Shown piece by piece: positions 56,748 through 64,000 of a stretch of 64,000 nt of DNA; positions within the stretch are counted from its first letter, which is position 1; each line of letters begins with the position of its first letter. This DNA is from Polaromonas sp. (GTDB lineage: Bacteria; Pseudomonadota; Gammaproteobacteria; Burkholderiales; Burkholderiaceae_C): contig JAQGLT010000061.1 in assembly GCA_028292745.1 (NCBI GenBank), positions 1 to 64,000 of the forward strand, in the 5' to 3' direction. The notes beneath the pieces were generated by a model. The model did no database searches. It was not told the origin of the DNA and saw only the letters and a program-made list of their open reading frames with translations. The translations under genes were made by a program, and so were the position numbers.

Positions 56748-57995
56748 ATGCAAACCCAACTCGCTCCCGAATTCCAGAACACGGCCGACGGCCAGCAGGC
56801 CGAGGCCATTTTGCGCAAATGCGTGCATTGCGGCTTTTGCACCGCCACCTGTCCCACCTACCAGCTGCTCGGCGATGAACTCGACGGGCCGCGCGGCCGC
56901 ATCTACCTCATCAAGCAGGTGCTCGAAGGCCACCAGCCGACCCGCAAGACCCAGCTGCACCTGGACCGCTGTCTGACCTGCCGCAACTGCGAGACCACCT
57001 GCCCCAGCGGCGTGCAGTACGGCCATCTGGTCGACATCGGCCGCAAGCTGGTCGATGAACGGGTGCCGCGCCCGGCCGGCGACCGCGCCCTGCGCTGGGC
57101 CCTCAAGGAAGGCCTGCCGTCGCCGCTCTTCGCGCCCGCCATGCGGGCGGGGCAGACGGTGCGCGGCCTGCTGCCTGCGGCGCTTAAAAACAAGGTGCCG
57201 CCCCGGCAGGCCGCCGGCAGCCGGCCCACGCGCGTCCACGCGCGCCGCATGCTCATGCTGGAGGGCTGCGTGCAGCCGGCCATGATGCCCAACATCAATT
57301 CGGCCACCGCCCGGGTGCTGGACGCCGTCGGGATTCAGGTCGTGGTGGCGGCCAAGGCGGGCTGCTGCGGCGCCGTCAAGTTCCACCTGAACGACCAGGA
57401 CGGCGGCCTGGCTGAAATGCGCCGCAACATCGATGCCTGGTGGCCGTCTGTGGAAGGCGGCGTGGAGGCCATCGTCATGAATGCCTCCGGCTGCGGCGTG
57501 ACGGTCAAGGAGTACGGCTACCTGCTGAAAAATGACCCGGCCTATGCCGAAAAAGCCGCCCGCATCAGCGAGCTGACACGCGACCTGAGCGAGTTGCTGC
57601 CTGCCATTGCCGAGTCGCTGCAAGCCGCCCGCCCGGATCTGGCCAGCCAGATCGCACAGCACGCTCCCAAGCTGGCGTTTCACCCGCCCTGCACGCTGCA
57701 GCACGGCCAGCAGCTGCGCGGCGGCGTCGAGCATTTCCTGTCCGATCTCGGGTTCGACATCCAGGTGGCCGGCAACGAGGCGCACCTGTGCTGCGGCTCG
57801 GCCGGCACCTATTCGGTGCTGCACCCGGACATCGCCTACCAGTTGCGCGACCGCAAGCTGGCCAACCTGGGCGAGGTCATGCCCGAGGTGATTGTCTCGG
57901 CCAACATCGGCTGCATCACGCACCTGCAAAGCGGCACGCGAACGCCCGTGCGCCACTGGGTCGAGGTGCTGGATGAAGCCCTGTCGGGCAGCTAG
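56748..57995 (+). CDS. glcF: Glycolate oxidase iron-sulfur subunit GlcF
   Basis: The 415-residue protein starts at ATG 56748 (MQTQLAPEF). Two 4Fe-4S motifs lie near residues 27 and 78: CVHCGFCTATCPTYQ and CLTCRNCETTCPSGVQYG. Two C-terminal CCG-type domains follow (KAGCCGAVKFHLND; HLCCGSAGTYSVLHP). This layout is GlcF, which carries electrons from the GlcD/GlcE flavins to the quinone pool. It starts right after the DUF1275 gene. Confidence 0.93.
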   Translation: MQTQLAPEFQNTADGQQAEAILRKCVHCGFCTATCPTYQLLGDELDGPRGRIYLIKQVLEGHQPTRKTQLHLDRCLTCRNCETTCPSGVQYGHLVDIGRKLVDERVPRPAGDRALRWALKEGLPSPLFAPAMRAGQTVRGLLPAALKNKVPPRQAAGSRPTRVHARRMLMLEGCVQPAMMPNINSATARVLDAVGIQVVVAAKAGCCGAVKFHLNDQDGGLAEMRRNIDAWWPSVEGGVEAIVMNASGCGVTVKEYGYLLKNDPAYAEKAARISELTRDLSELLPAIAESLQAARPDLASQIAQHAPKLAFHPPCTLQHGQQLRGGVEHFLSDLGFDIQVAGNEAHLCCGSAGTYSVLHPDIAYQLRDRKLANLGEVMPEVIVSANIGCITHLQSGTRTPVRHWVEVLDEALSGS

Positions 57996-58199
57996 CAGCC
58001 AAGGTCTGGCAAGAGCAGCCAATGACCGGGCCGCAACGCCATTGGCGAGTTCCTACACAGGTCAAAACCAATGGACTACCCGTTGGTTCCGGATGAAGTT
58101 TTTCAATGTCGCTGTGGTGAACGAACGGTTCACTGCAACCGTGGTGCCGCAGTTTGCGGCGCCCAGTCCAAGTCTTTTAACTTTGATGAGGAGTCCTAA

Positions 58200-58553
58200 A
58201 TGGCATCCAACAACCAAGGCGAAAATTCAGGCGGCACACGCGGCGGCACGCCCCAGCAGCATGCGGAAGCAGGCCGCCAGAGCCATAAAAATGACGACAA
58301 GGGCGGCAGCGCCAACCAGGGCGGCGGCAACCAGGCCGGCAGCGGTGAGAGCGGTGGCGGCACCCGTGGGGGCACCCCCCAGCAGCACGCCGAAGCCGGT
58401 CGCCAAAGCCACAAGAACGATGGCCAGGGCGGCAGCGGCGGGCAGCAACAAGGGGGCAGCAGCGGCTCGGGGGGCGCTTCCGGCGGCACGCGCGGCGGCA
58501 CCCCCGAGCAGCATGCCGAAGCGGGGCGCCAAAGCCACAAGAATGACAAGTAG
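58200..58553 (+). CDS. Glycine-rich KGG-repeat stress protein
   Basis: The 117-residue protein carries three near-identical copies of GGTRGGTPQQHAEAGRQSHKND, with glycine/serine/asparagine-rich linkers. These are stress-induced KGG-type repeats, as in general-stress hydrophilic proteins. The sequence is fully hydrophilic, without a signal peptide, and probably disordered. GAGGAG six bases before the ATG supports the start. A hairpin terminator follows 40 bp after the stop, so it is monocistronic. The repeats are conserved at DNA level but are coding, not CRISPR. Confidence 0.85.
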   Translation: MASNNQGENSGGTRGGTPQQHAEAGRQSHKNDDKGGSANQGGGNQAGSGESGGGTRGGTPQQHAEAGRQSHKNDGQGGSGGQQQGGSSGSGGASGGTRGGTPEQHAEAGRQSHKNDK

Positions 58554-58590
58554 GCTGCACTAAACATCGGCATTGGCATTGCCGTTCACC

Positions 58591-58616
58591 ACAAGGCGGC
58601 CGCAAGCCGCCTTGTT
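58591..58616 (+). terminator. Rho-independent terminator after the KGG-repeat gene
   Basis: ACAAGGCGG CCGCAAG CCGCCTTGT followed by TTCATT: a strong stem with a weak U-tract. Confidence 0.6.
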
Positions 58617-58714
58617 TCATTGCCGGGCCGCCAGGGGTTCCGGTGAGGCAAACGGTCCACCGCCTGAAGCGAATGCGTAGAGCGAAATCGCGTTGCGCAA
58701 TTTCTTATAAAAAC

Positions 58715-58764
58715 TTGGCTTTGGCGTAGACCCACCTGCACATCCAGCTATCAATTCAAGAGCC
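58715..58764 (-). repeat. Dispersed ~50-bp palindromic repeat, degenerate copy
   Basis: GGCTTTGGCGTAGACCCACCTGCACATCCAGCTATCAATTCAAGAGCC resembles the inverted form of the repeat family. It is the weakest copy listed and lies before the glutathione peroxidase stop. Confidence 0.45.
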
Positions 58765-58802
58765 TCAAGGGGAAACCGCCTGCTTGCCACTTTCCGGCTT
58801 CA

Positions 58803-59300
58803 TCAGGCCGCCAGCGCAGCCTCGATGTCTTTCGCCAGGCCCGCCGGTTTGTCCAGGGGGGCGTAGCGCTTGATGACCTGGCCCTCCTTGCCGATCAGGA
58901 ACTTGGTGAAATTCCATTTGATGGCCTTGCTGCCCAGCAGGCCGGGCGCTGCAGTGGTCAGCCATTGGTAGAGGGGGTGGGCGGTCGGTCCGTTCACGTC
59001 GATCTTGCGCATCATCGGAAAGCTCACGCCGTAGTTGGCCTGGCAAAAGCTGGCGATTTCGCTGTCCTGGCCCGGGTCCTGCGCGCCAAACTGGTTGCAC
59101 GGAAACCCCAGCACCACCAGGCCCTGGCTGGCATACGTCCTGTGCAGTTCCTGCAGGCCGCCGAACTGCGGCGTGAAACCGCAGGCGCTGGCGGTGTTGA
59201 CGATCAGCATGACCTTGCCTCTGAAGCCGGACAGGGCAACGTCCTGGCCGTTGATCTGCTGGGCCTCGAAGTCGTAAACGGTTTTTTTGCCTGCGGACAT
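58803..59300 (-). CDS. Glutathione peroxidase family protein (Cys type)
   Basis: The 165-residue protein begins at ATG 59300 (MSAGKKTVYDFEA) with CAGGAG about five bases upstream. The peroxidatic cysteine replaces selenocysteine in NTASACGFTPQFGGLQ near residue 40. VVLGFPCNQFGAQDPG supplies the conserved Gln (and possible resolving Cys), and KWNFTKFLIG the Trp/Asn of the tetrad. It reduces hydroperoxides, and Cys-type bacterial members often use thioredoxin. It is the last gene of a minus-strand run with the DMT transporter and lplT genes upstream, but 30 bp separate them. Confidence 0.92.
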   Translation of the reverse strand: MSAGKKTVYDFEAQQINGQDVALSGFRGKVMLIVNTASACGFTPQFGGLQELHRTYASQGLVVLGFPCNQFGAQDPGQDSEIASFCQANYGVSFPMMRKIDVNGPTAHPLYQWLTTAAPGLLGSKAIKWNFTKFLIGKEGQVIKRYAPLDKPAGLAKDIEAALAA

Positions 59301-59331
59301 CAAAACTCCTGGCGTGTGGGAGAAGGCGGAA

Positions 59332-60264
59332 TCAGGGCGATTTTGCGCCGTTTTTGCCCGATGGGTCCGAAGGCGCCATGGCCGCCAGCACGGCCGCCAG
59401 CACGATCAGGCTGCCGCCCAGCACGATGCGGGGCGAGAAGTGGGCCGCCCCCAGCGCGGCCGAAGACAGGCTGGCAAACAGGATTTCGGTCAGCATCACG
59501 ATGGCGGTGGTGCCCGCTGCCAGCTGGGCGGCGCCAAACTGCAGGGCCGCGTTGCTGGCCATGAAGGCCAGCGTCAGCCCCAGCAGCACCGGCAGGCCGG
59601 CCGCCTGCAGCGCGGGGGCGGGCACCACCAGCAGCGACATGCCCGCCAGGGCGGCCACCGCCGCCAGCAGGCCGCTTCCGCCAAACATGGCCAGCATCCG
59701 GGCGGCGCTCGGGGTGTGGCCGTATTTGCGCAGCAGGGAATTAGTCACCGCAAAACTGAAGCCGCCAAAAATGGCCAGCCAATCGGCCGCCCCCTGCGGC
59801 AGCGGCCAGGGCGAAGCCGGGGTTTTGAGCACCACCAGGACGCCGGCCATGGCCAGCGCCAGCCGCAGGAGGGCAGGCACGGTCGGTTTTTCACCCAGGA
59901 CCGCCCAGGCCACCAGCACCGACCAGGCCGGCATCAGGTAGAAAAGCAGCACCACGCGGACCACATCGCCCACGGTCACGGCCCAGTTGAAGCAGACGTT
60001 GGTCAGGCCCGCCGCAAAGCCCAGCAGCCACAGCTGCGGGTAGGCCGCAAAGCTGCGCCAGGCCTTGAATTGCAGCACCAGCACGCCGGCGGCAATCACC
60101 AGGTACATCAGCGCCGTTGCCCACAGCGGATGCAGGCCGTGGCCCTGCAATGCACGAAACGGCCACCAGGACACGCCCCACACAAAGGCGTTGAATACCA
60201 GCGCCCCCGCCGCCAATGTGGCCGCGCGCCCGGTTGCGGCGCCTGTCAACTCCGCGCCCGCCAT
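59332..60264 (-). CDS. EamA/DMT-family transporter
   Basis: The start at ATG 60264 overlaps the lplT stop by one base (TGATG), which suggests coupling. The 310-residue product has ten hydrophobic helices in two EamA halves (about 10-140 and 160-295). The first begins TLAAGALVFNAFVWGVSWWPFRAL, and the second contains FGGFSFAVTNSLLRKYGHTPS. TTAIVMLTEILFASLSSAALG is the family motif at helix nine. The track start 60882 is an artefact of antisense reading over lplT. The substrate is unknown; amino acids or other metabolites are usual. Confidence 0.87.
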   Translation of the reverse strand: MAGAELTGAATGRAATLAAGALVFNAFVWGVSWWPFRALQGHGLHPLWATALMYLVIAAGVLVLQFKAWRSFAAYPQLWLLGFAAGLTNVCFNWAVTVGDVVRVVLLFYLMPAWSVLVAWAVLGEKPTVPALLRLALAMAGVLVVLKTPASPWPLPQGAADWLAIFGGFSFAVTNSLLRKYGHTPSAARMLAMFGGSGLLAAVAALAGMSLLVVPAPALQAAGLPVLLGLTLAFMASNAALQFGAAQLAAGTTAIVMLTEILFASLSSAALGAAHFSPRIVLGGSLIVLAAVLAAMAPSDPSGKNGAKSP

Positions 60265-61544
60265 CAGTGCGATTTGTCGCTGCGGGCAATGCTCATCAGG
60301 TGGTCGAGCTGCAGCTTGTATTTGACGGTGTTGCTCTTGTGCCAGCGCTGGATCACCCACATGAAACCGGCCACCACGATGCCGAACGCGGTGATCGCGC
60401 CAAAGGCCGACAGGCCCATGCCGGTGGACAGGCTGTAGCCCGCCCCCAGGCTCAGGATGCAGGCCTGTTCGTTGAAATTTTGCACCGCGATCGAGCGGCC
60501 CGCGCCCATCAGGTTGTGGCCCCGGTGCTGCAGCAGCGCATTCATCGGCACGACCAGGAAACCGCCCAGCCCGCCCAGCAGGATCAGGAAGGGCGCGGCG
60601 ACCCAGACGTTGCTGATGAAGTTCATCAGGATCACCAGCACGCCCATGGCAATGCCCAGCGGCATGACGCGCGGCGCCTGGTCCAGGCGCATCCGCATCG
60701 AGGCCAGGATGGCGCCGACGGCCGTGCCAATCGCCACCACGCCGACCAGCGCCGAGGCCTGGGTGGTGGTGTAGCCCAGCGCAGCCGCGCTCCAGGCCAG
60801 CACGATATAGCGCAGATTGCCCGAAACGCCCCAGAAGAGCGTTGTGGTGGCCAGCGAAATCTGGCCCAGCTTGTCGCGCCACAGGGCGGCATTGCAGTTC
60901 CAGAAATCGGGCAGCAGCTCAAGCTTGTTGCGCGGCATGGGACGCATTTCAACGCCCGTGCTGGGGATGCGCAGGTTGAACCAGGCCGCCACCATGTACA
61001 GCAGGATCAGCAGCGAAATGGCCGCCTCGGGGGCACTGTCGATGCCGGTGTTGAGAAAGGGCAGGTCAAATGCCAGCAATTTACCCGCGATGGCATGGCC
61101 CACCAGCTGCCCGCCGAGCAGCACCCCCAGAATGATCGAGGCAATCGTCAAGCCCTCGATCCAGCCGTTGGCCTTGACCAGCTGGGAGGCCGGCAGCAAT
61201 TCGGTCAGGATGCCGTATTTGGCCGGTGAATAGGCCGCTGCGCCCAGACCGACGATGGCATACGCGAGCAGCGGGTGGGAGCCGAACAGCATCATCAGGC
61301 AACCGACGACCTTGATGGCGTTGCTGACGAACATGACGTTGCCCTTGGGCCGGGCGTCGGCATAGGCGCCGACATAGGGCGCCAGCACCACATAGAACAG
61401 TGCAAACATCGGCACCAGCGCCGCCGGCTGCCACTTGGGCGCTCCGTTGGTCTTGAGTAATTCCACAGCCGCTACAAATAGCGCGTTGTCAGCCAGTGAG
61501 CTGAAAAACTGGGCTGCCATGATGGTGTAAAAACCGCGCTTCAT
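60264..61544 (-). CDS. lplT: Lysophospholipid transporter LplT
   Basis: This 426-residue MFS protein flips lysophospholipid across the inner membrane. Start ATG 61544 (MKRGFYTIMAAQFFSSLADNALFVAAVELL) is the family N-terminus. Twelve helices are present, with the LSPAKYGILTEL-like AAYSPAKYGILTELLPASQLVKANGWIEGLT segment diagnostic of LplT. The track start 61595 adds a non-family extension. No acyltransferase (aas) gene follows it; a DMT transporter gene overlaps its end. It is divergent from alr. Confidence 0.9.
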   Translation of the reverse strand: MKRGFYTIMAAQFFSSLADNALFVAAVELLKTNGAPKWQPAALVPMFALFYVVLAPYVGAYADARPKGNVMFVSNAIKVVGCLMMLFGSHPLLAYAIVGLGAAAYSPAKYGILTELLPASQLVKANGWIEGLTIASIILGVLLGGQLVGHAIAGKLLAFDLPFLNTGIDSAPEAAISLLILLYMVAAWFNLRIPSTGVEMRPMPRNKLELLPDFWNCNAALWRDKLGQISLATTTLFWGVSGNLRYIVLAWSAAALGYTTTQASALVGVVAIGTAVGAILASMRMRLDQAPRVMPLGIAMGVLVILMNFISNVWVAAPFLILLGGLGGFLVVPMNALLQHRGHNLMGAGRSIAVQNFNEQACILSLGAGYSLSTGMGLSAFGAITAFGIVVAGFMWVIQRWHKSNTVKYKLQLDHLMSIARSDKSH

Positions 61545-61728
61545 TGAACTGTATTGATCACCGTAAAAAATCCATCGGTCGGCCCGATGTTGCAAGATAG
61601 AAGGTGAATGTCTCCAAGGATCGCTGTTTATAGCATGGGGATAGAACTGTCAAAATCTGTAAAGACCCTTACCAAATCTTGATAACCGGCTGCCGCTGCC
61701 GCCTTCAACCCCTTTCATTCATTGCGCC

Positions 61729-62841
61729 ATGCCCCGTCCCATTCTTGCTACCGTCCATCCCGCGGCCATTGGCCATAACCTGGCGCGGGTCCGCACTGCC
61801 GCGCCGGACGCCCGCATCTGGGCCGTCGTCAAGGCCAACGCCTATGGCCACGGCATCGAGCGCGTCTTCGATGCGCTGCGCGGCGCCGACGGCTTTGCCC
61901 TGCTCGACCTGGCCGAGGCCCAGCGCCTGCGCGCGCTCGACTGGCGCGGCCCGATCCTGCTGCTCGAAGGCTGCTTCGACGCGCGCGACCTGGAGCTGTG
62001 TTCGCGCCTGGGCCTGTGGCACACCATTCACTGCAACGAGCAGATCGACCGGCTGGCTGCCCACAAGACGCAGCTGCCGCACCGCGTGTTCCTGAAAATG
62101 AACACCGGCATGAACCGCCTGGGCTTTCGGCCCGAGCGCTTTCGCGCCGCCTGGACCCGCCTCAATGCGCTGCCGCAGGTCGAGGAGATTTCGCTGATGC
62201 AGCATTTCCCCGATGCCGACGGCCCCGGGGGCATTGGCGCGCAACTCGAAGCCTTCGATGCCGTGACCCACGACCTGCCCGGCGAGCGCACGCTCAGCAA
62301 CAGCGCGGCCATCCTGCGCCATGGCAGTGCGCTGGCGGGCCGCTCCGACTGGGTCCGGCCCGGCATCGCGCTCTACGGCAGCGCGCCGGACTTTCCACAG
62401 CGCAGCGCCGCCGACTGGGGCCTGCAGCCGGCGATGACGCTGTCGTCCCGGCTCATCGGGCTGCAGCAGCTCGCCGTGGGCGACACGGTGGGCTATGGCT
62501 CCAGCTTTGTCGCCGACCAGCCCCTGCGCATCGGCGTGGTCGCCTGCGGCTACGCCGATGGCTATCCGCGCCACTGCGGCACCGGAACGCCGGTGCTGGT
62601 GAGCGGCGTTCGATGCCGCATGGTCGGGCGCGTCAGCATGGACATGATCACCGTGGACCTCACGCCCGTGCCCGGCGCCGGCATGGGCAGCGAGGTCACG
62701 CTGTGGGGCCGCGCCTCCAGCGGCGCGGTGCTGGCCATCGACGAGGTGGCGCAGGCGGCCGGCACGGTGGGCTATGAGCTGATGTGCGCGGTGGCGCCGC
62801 GCGTGCCGTTTGCGCCGTCCGCGTCGGTATTGGCCGCGTGA
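61729..62841 (+). CDS. alr: Alanine racemase
   Basis: The 370-residue PLP enzyme makes D-alanine for peptidoglycan or feeds D-alanine catabolism. The catalytic lysine is in [16 protein letters not shown] near residue 35, [15 protein letters not shown] near 125, ALYGSAPDF near 225, and the catalytic Tyr region is [12 protein letters not shown] near 260. [11 protein letters not shown] near 305 is also conserved. The gene is full length. It overlaps the next gene by four bases (GTGA) and probably forms an operon with it. dadA at 10-11 kb would complete L-alanine degradation. Confidence 0.95.
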   Translation: MPRPILATVHPAAIGHNLARVRTAAPDARIWAVVKANAYGHGIERVFDALRGADGFALLDLAEAQRLRALDWRGPILLLEGCFDARDLELCSRLGLWHTIHCNEQIDRLAAHKTQLPHRVFLKMNTGMNRLGFRPERFRAAWTRLNALPQVEEISLMQHFPDADGPGGIGAQLEAFDAVTHDLPGERTLSNSAAILRHGSALAGRSDWVRPGIALYGSAPDFPQRSAADWGLQPAMTLSSRLIGLQQLAVGDTVGYGSSFVADQPLRIGVVACGYADGYPRHCGTGTPVLVSGVRCRMVGRVSMDMITVDLTPVPGAGMGSEVTLWGRASSGAVLAIDEVAQAAGTVGYELMCAVAPRVPFAPSASVLAA

Positions 62842-63668
62842 TAAACCTGTCGAACTGGCGCTCGGTGCGGCTGCTGGAAAGCCAGCTGGAACACGATTTG
62901 CGCCAGCGCCATACCTTCTGGCTGCACGGCTTTTTCATCGGCCTGGTGACCCTTGGCCTGACCTGGGGTACGTCCCATGCGCAGATGCTGCTGGGTGTCG
63001 AGTCGCTCGCGCTGCGCTACCTGGTCTCGCTGGGGCTGGGTTATCTGGGGTATTTGCTGATGCTGCGCCTATGGGCCGGCGCGCTGGTGCGGCGGCACCG
63101 TCAGCAGGACGGCTGGGGCGGCCTGGATGGCGGCTGGCCTGGCGGCGACAGCGCGGGGTCCGCCGTGCCGCGCATGCCGCAGATGCGCAGCGGCGGCTCA
63201 GGCGACTTTGGCGGCGGCGGCGCGTCGGGTGATTTCTCTGGTGCGGTGGATGCGACAGGCGTCCTTGACAACGCATATGCCGAGGGTGGCTTGGGGAAGA
63301 TGGTCAGCGGTGGGCTGGATGCTGCTGGCTCTGCCGACGAGGCGGCGGTTGTCGTGGTGCCGGTAGTCGCCATTTTCCTGATCGGCTGCGCTGTGTTCTT
63401 CGGCGCTGGCTCGCTGGTGCTGATGTATTTTGGCTGGGAAGCCTTGCTGGCCGTGGCGGTGGAACTGGCGTTTTCCTATGCCTCCGCCCGCGTGGCAGTG
63501 CGGGTGGTGCGCGAAGGCTGGCTGAGCGCCGCCCTGCGCCTGACCTGGAAACCCTTGCTGGGTGCAGTGGTGTGCGCCGTGCTGCTTGGCGCGACGGTGG
63601 ATCATTTCGTACCCGCAGCCCATTCGCTGCCGCAGGCGCTGCGGCTGGTCAGCGAGAAAGTTCCTTAA
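62838..63668 (+). CDS. Membrane protein of unknown function, coupled to alr
   Basis: GTG 62838 overlaps the alr TGA (GTGA). The 276-residue product has hydrophobic helices near residues 30-50 ([20 protein letters not shown]) and 55-80. A glycine-rich loop follows ([11 protein letters not shown]...[15 protein letters not shown]), then further helices near 170-190 ([28 protein letters not shown]), 195-215 and 235-255. I do not recognise a family. The start overlap implies translation coupling to alr. The track start at 62784 lies inside alr. Confidence 0.65.
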   Translation: MINLSNWRSVRLLESQLEHDLRQRHTFWLHGFFIGLVTLGLTWGTSHAQMLLGVESLALRYLVSLGLGYLGYLLMLRLWAGALVRRHRQQDGWGGLDGGWPGGDSAGSAVPRMPQMRSGGSGDFGGGGASGDFSGAVDATGVLDNAYAEGGLGKMVSGGLDAAGSADEAAVVVVPVVAIFLIGCAVFFGAGSLVLMYFGWEALLAVAVELAFSYASARVAVRVVREGWLSAALRLTWKPLLGAVVCAVLLGATVDHFVPAAHSLPQALRLVSEKVP

Positions 63669-64000
63669 TACAAGCCCTTGACCCGCGCCTGCACCCGCGC
63701 CAGCCCCAGCAGGGCATCGGTGAACGGCGTGGGCACGCCGGTCAGCTCGCCCAGTTCCTTCACCACGGTCACCAGGGCATCGAGTTCCACCGCCTTGCCG
63801 GCCTCCACATCCTGCAGCATCGACGTCTTGAAAGCGCCGAGCTTGCGCGTGACCTGGTGCCGGTCCTCGGGCTGCTGCGCGATCGGGATGCCGATGCGCG
63901 CGCCGATTTCCTTGGCTTCGAGCATCACGCTGGAGATGAACCCACGCACCAGCGCATCGTCCATGATCAGGTCGGTGGTGGCGCCGGTCAGCGCGCTGAT
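63665..64000 (-). CDS. panE: 2-dehydropantoate 2-reductase (5' part cut by window edge)
   Basis: Only the C-terminal 111 residues are present; the frame is open to the window edge. LTGATTDLIMDDALVRGFISSVMLEAKEIGARIGI matches the helical C-terminal ketopantoate reductase domain, including the conserved NPISALTGAT-like start of that domain at the edge. KTSMLQDVEAGKAVELDALVTVVKELG carries the conserved SMLQD and ExD motifs of the active site. The enzyme reduces ketopantoate with NADPH in pantothenate synthesis; the homologous ApbA/PanE-like group can act on other 2-oxo acids. Confidence 0.85.
   Translation of the reverse strand: MSALTGATTDLIMDDALVRGFISSVMLEAKEIGARIGIPIAQQPEDRHQVTRKLGAFKTSMLQDVEAGKAVELDALVTVVKELGELTGVPTPFTDALLGLARVQARVKGLY

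Noticed and set aside
58220-58545. Regular repeats that could resemble a CRISPR array
   Set aside because: Units are coding, with a clear ribosome-binding site and one open frame of the KGG-repeat family; spacers are not unique protospacer-like segments.
61470-61492. CCGCTACAAATAGC stretch near the start of lplT as another dispersed repeat
   Set aside because: Only part of the stem matches and the encoded residues fit normal LplT N-terminus; likely coincidence.

Overview
The window is about 64 kb of GC-rich chromosomal DNA. Gene content points to a betaproteobacterium of the family Comamonadaceae, most likely Polaromonas or a close relative. The signs are a split methionine synthase behind an S-adenosylhomocysteine riboswitch, a TorF-type porin-glnK-amtB operon, glcE/glcF, GTP-dependent PEP carboxykinase, and a roughly 50-bp AGCTATTAATT..AATAGCT dispersed repeat in many intergenic gaps. 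The genus is an inference; no rRNA or other marker is present. I see no rRNA, tRNA, CRISPR array, prophage or intact insertion sequence.

Layout. 0-12 kb holds housekeeping and accessory metabolism: a partial methyltransferase, acetoacetyl-CoA synthetase, a CYTH-CHAD triphosphatase, NAD(P)H-hydrate dehydratase, a histidine phosphatase, an Sfp-type phosphopantetheinyl transferase, a flavin reductase, a mechanosensitive-channel-like protein and a D-amino-acid dehydrogenase. 12-19 kb holds a very large orphan sensor histidine kinase, a universal stress protein, a metallophosphoesterase and a LysR regulator. 19-27 kb holds pckG, an orphan ABC ATPase, a small membrane protein, threonine ammonia-lyase and a tandem-AAA ATPase. 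27-34.4 kb holds recQ and the two halves of cobalamin-dependent methionine synthase, which are separated by an opposite-strand cyclic-nucleotide-binding gene; the second half is preceded by a clear SAH riboswitch. 34.6-48 kb is the most unusual part: a glycosyltransferase, a polysaccharide deacetylase, and a two-gene hybrid NRPS/PKS. 48.9-54.6 kb holds comM, then a nitrogen-regulated porin-glnK-amtB operon with a sigma-54 promoter and an NtrC-like site, then an SMP-30/gluconolactonase gene. 54.7-64 kb holds glcE, a DUF1275 gene, glcF, a KGG-repeat stress protein, glutathione peroxidase, a DMT transporter, lplT, alr, a membrane protein and a partial ketopantoate reductase.

The NRPS/PKS pair is the main candidate for an undescribed system. 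The NRPS reads formyltransferase - half condensation domain - adenylation domain with a luciferase-like monooxygenase inserted in it - PCP. The PKS reads KS-AT-KR-DH-ACP-TE. Aligning the adenylation core motifs by eye gives the ten-residue code DILQMGMVWK, very close to the glycine code DILQLGLIWK. The predicted product is a small N-formylated, probably oxidised glycine extended by one polyketide unit. The PPTase at 6.5-7.2 kb could activate its carrier domains.

A second theme is short repeats that have entered genes without breaking the reading frame. Tandem copies of a roughly 84-90 bp element lie inside the acetoacetyl-CoA synthetase gene and inside recQ, where they enlarge the zinc-binding subdomain. 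Copies of the roughly 50-bp palindromic repeat lie inside acetoacetyl-CoA synthetase, dadA and metH.
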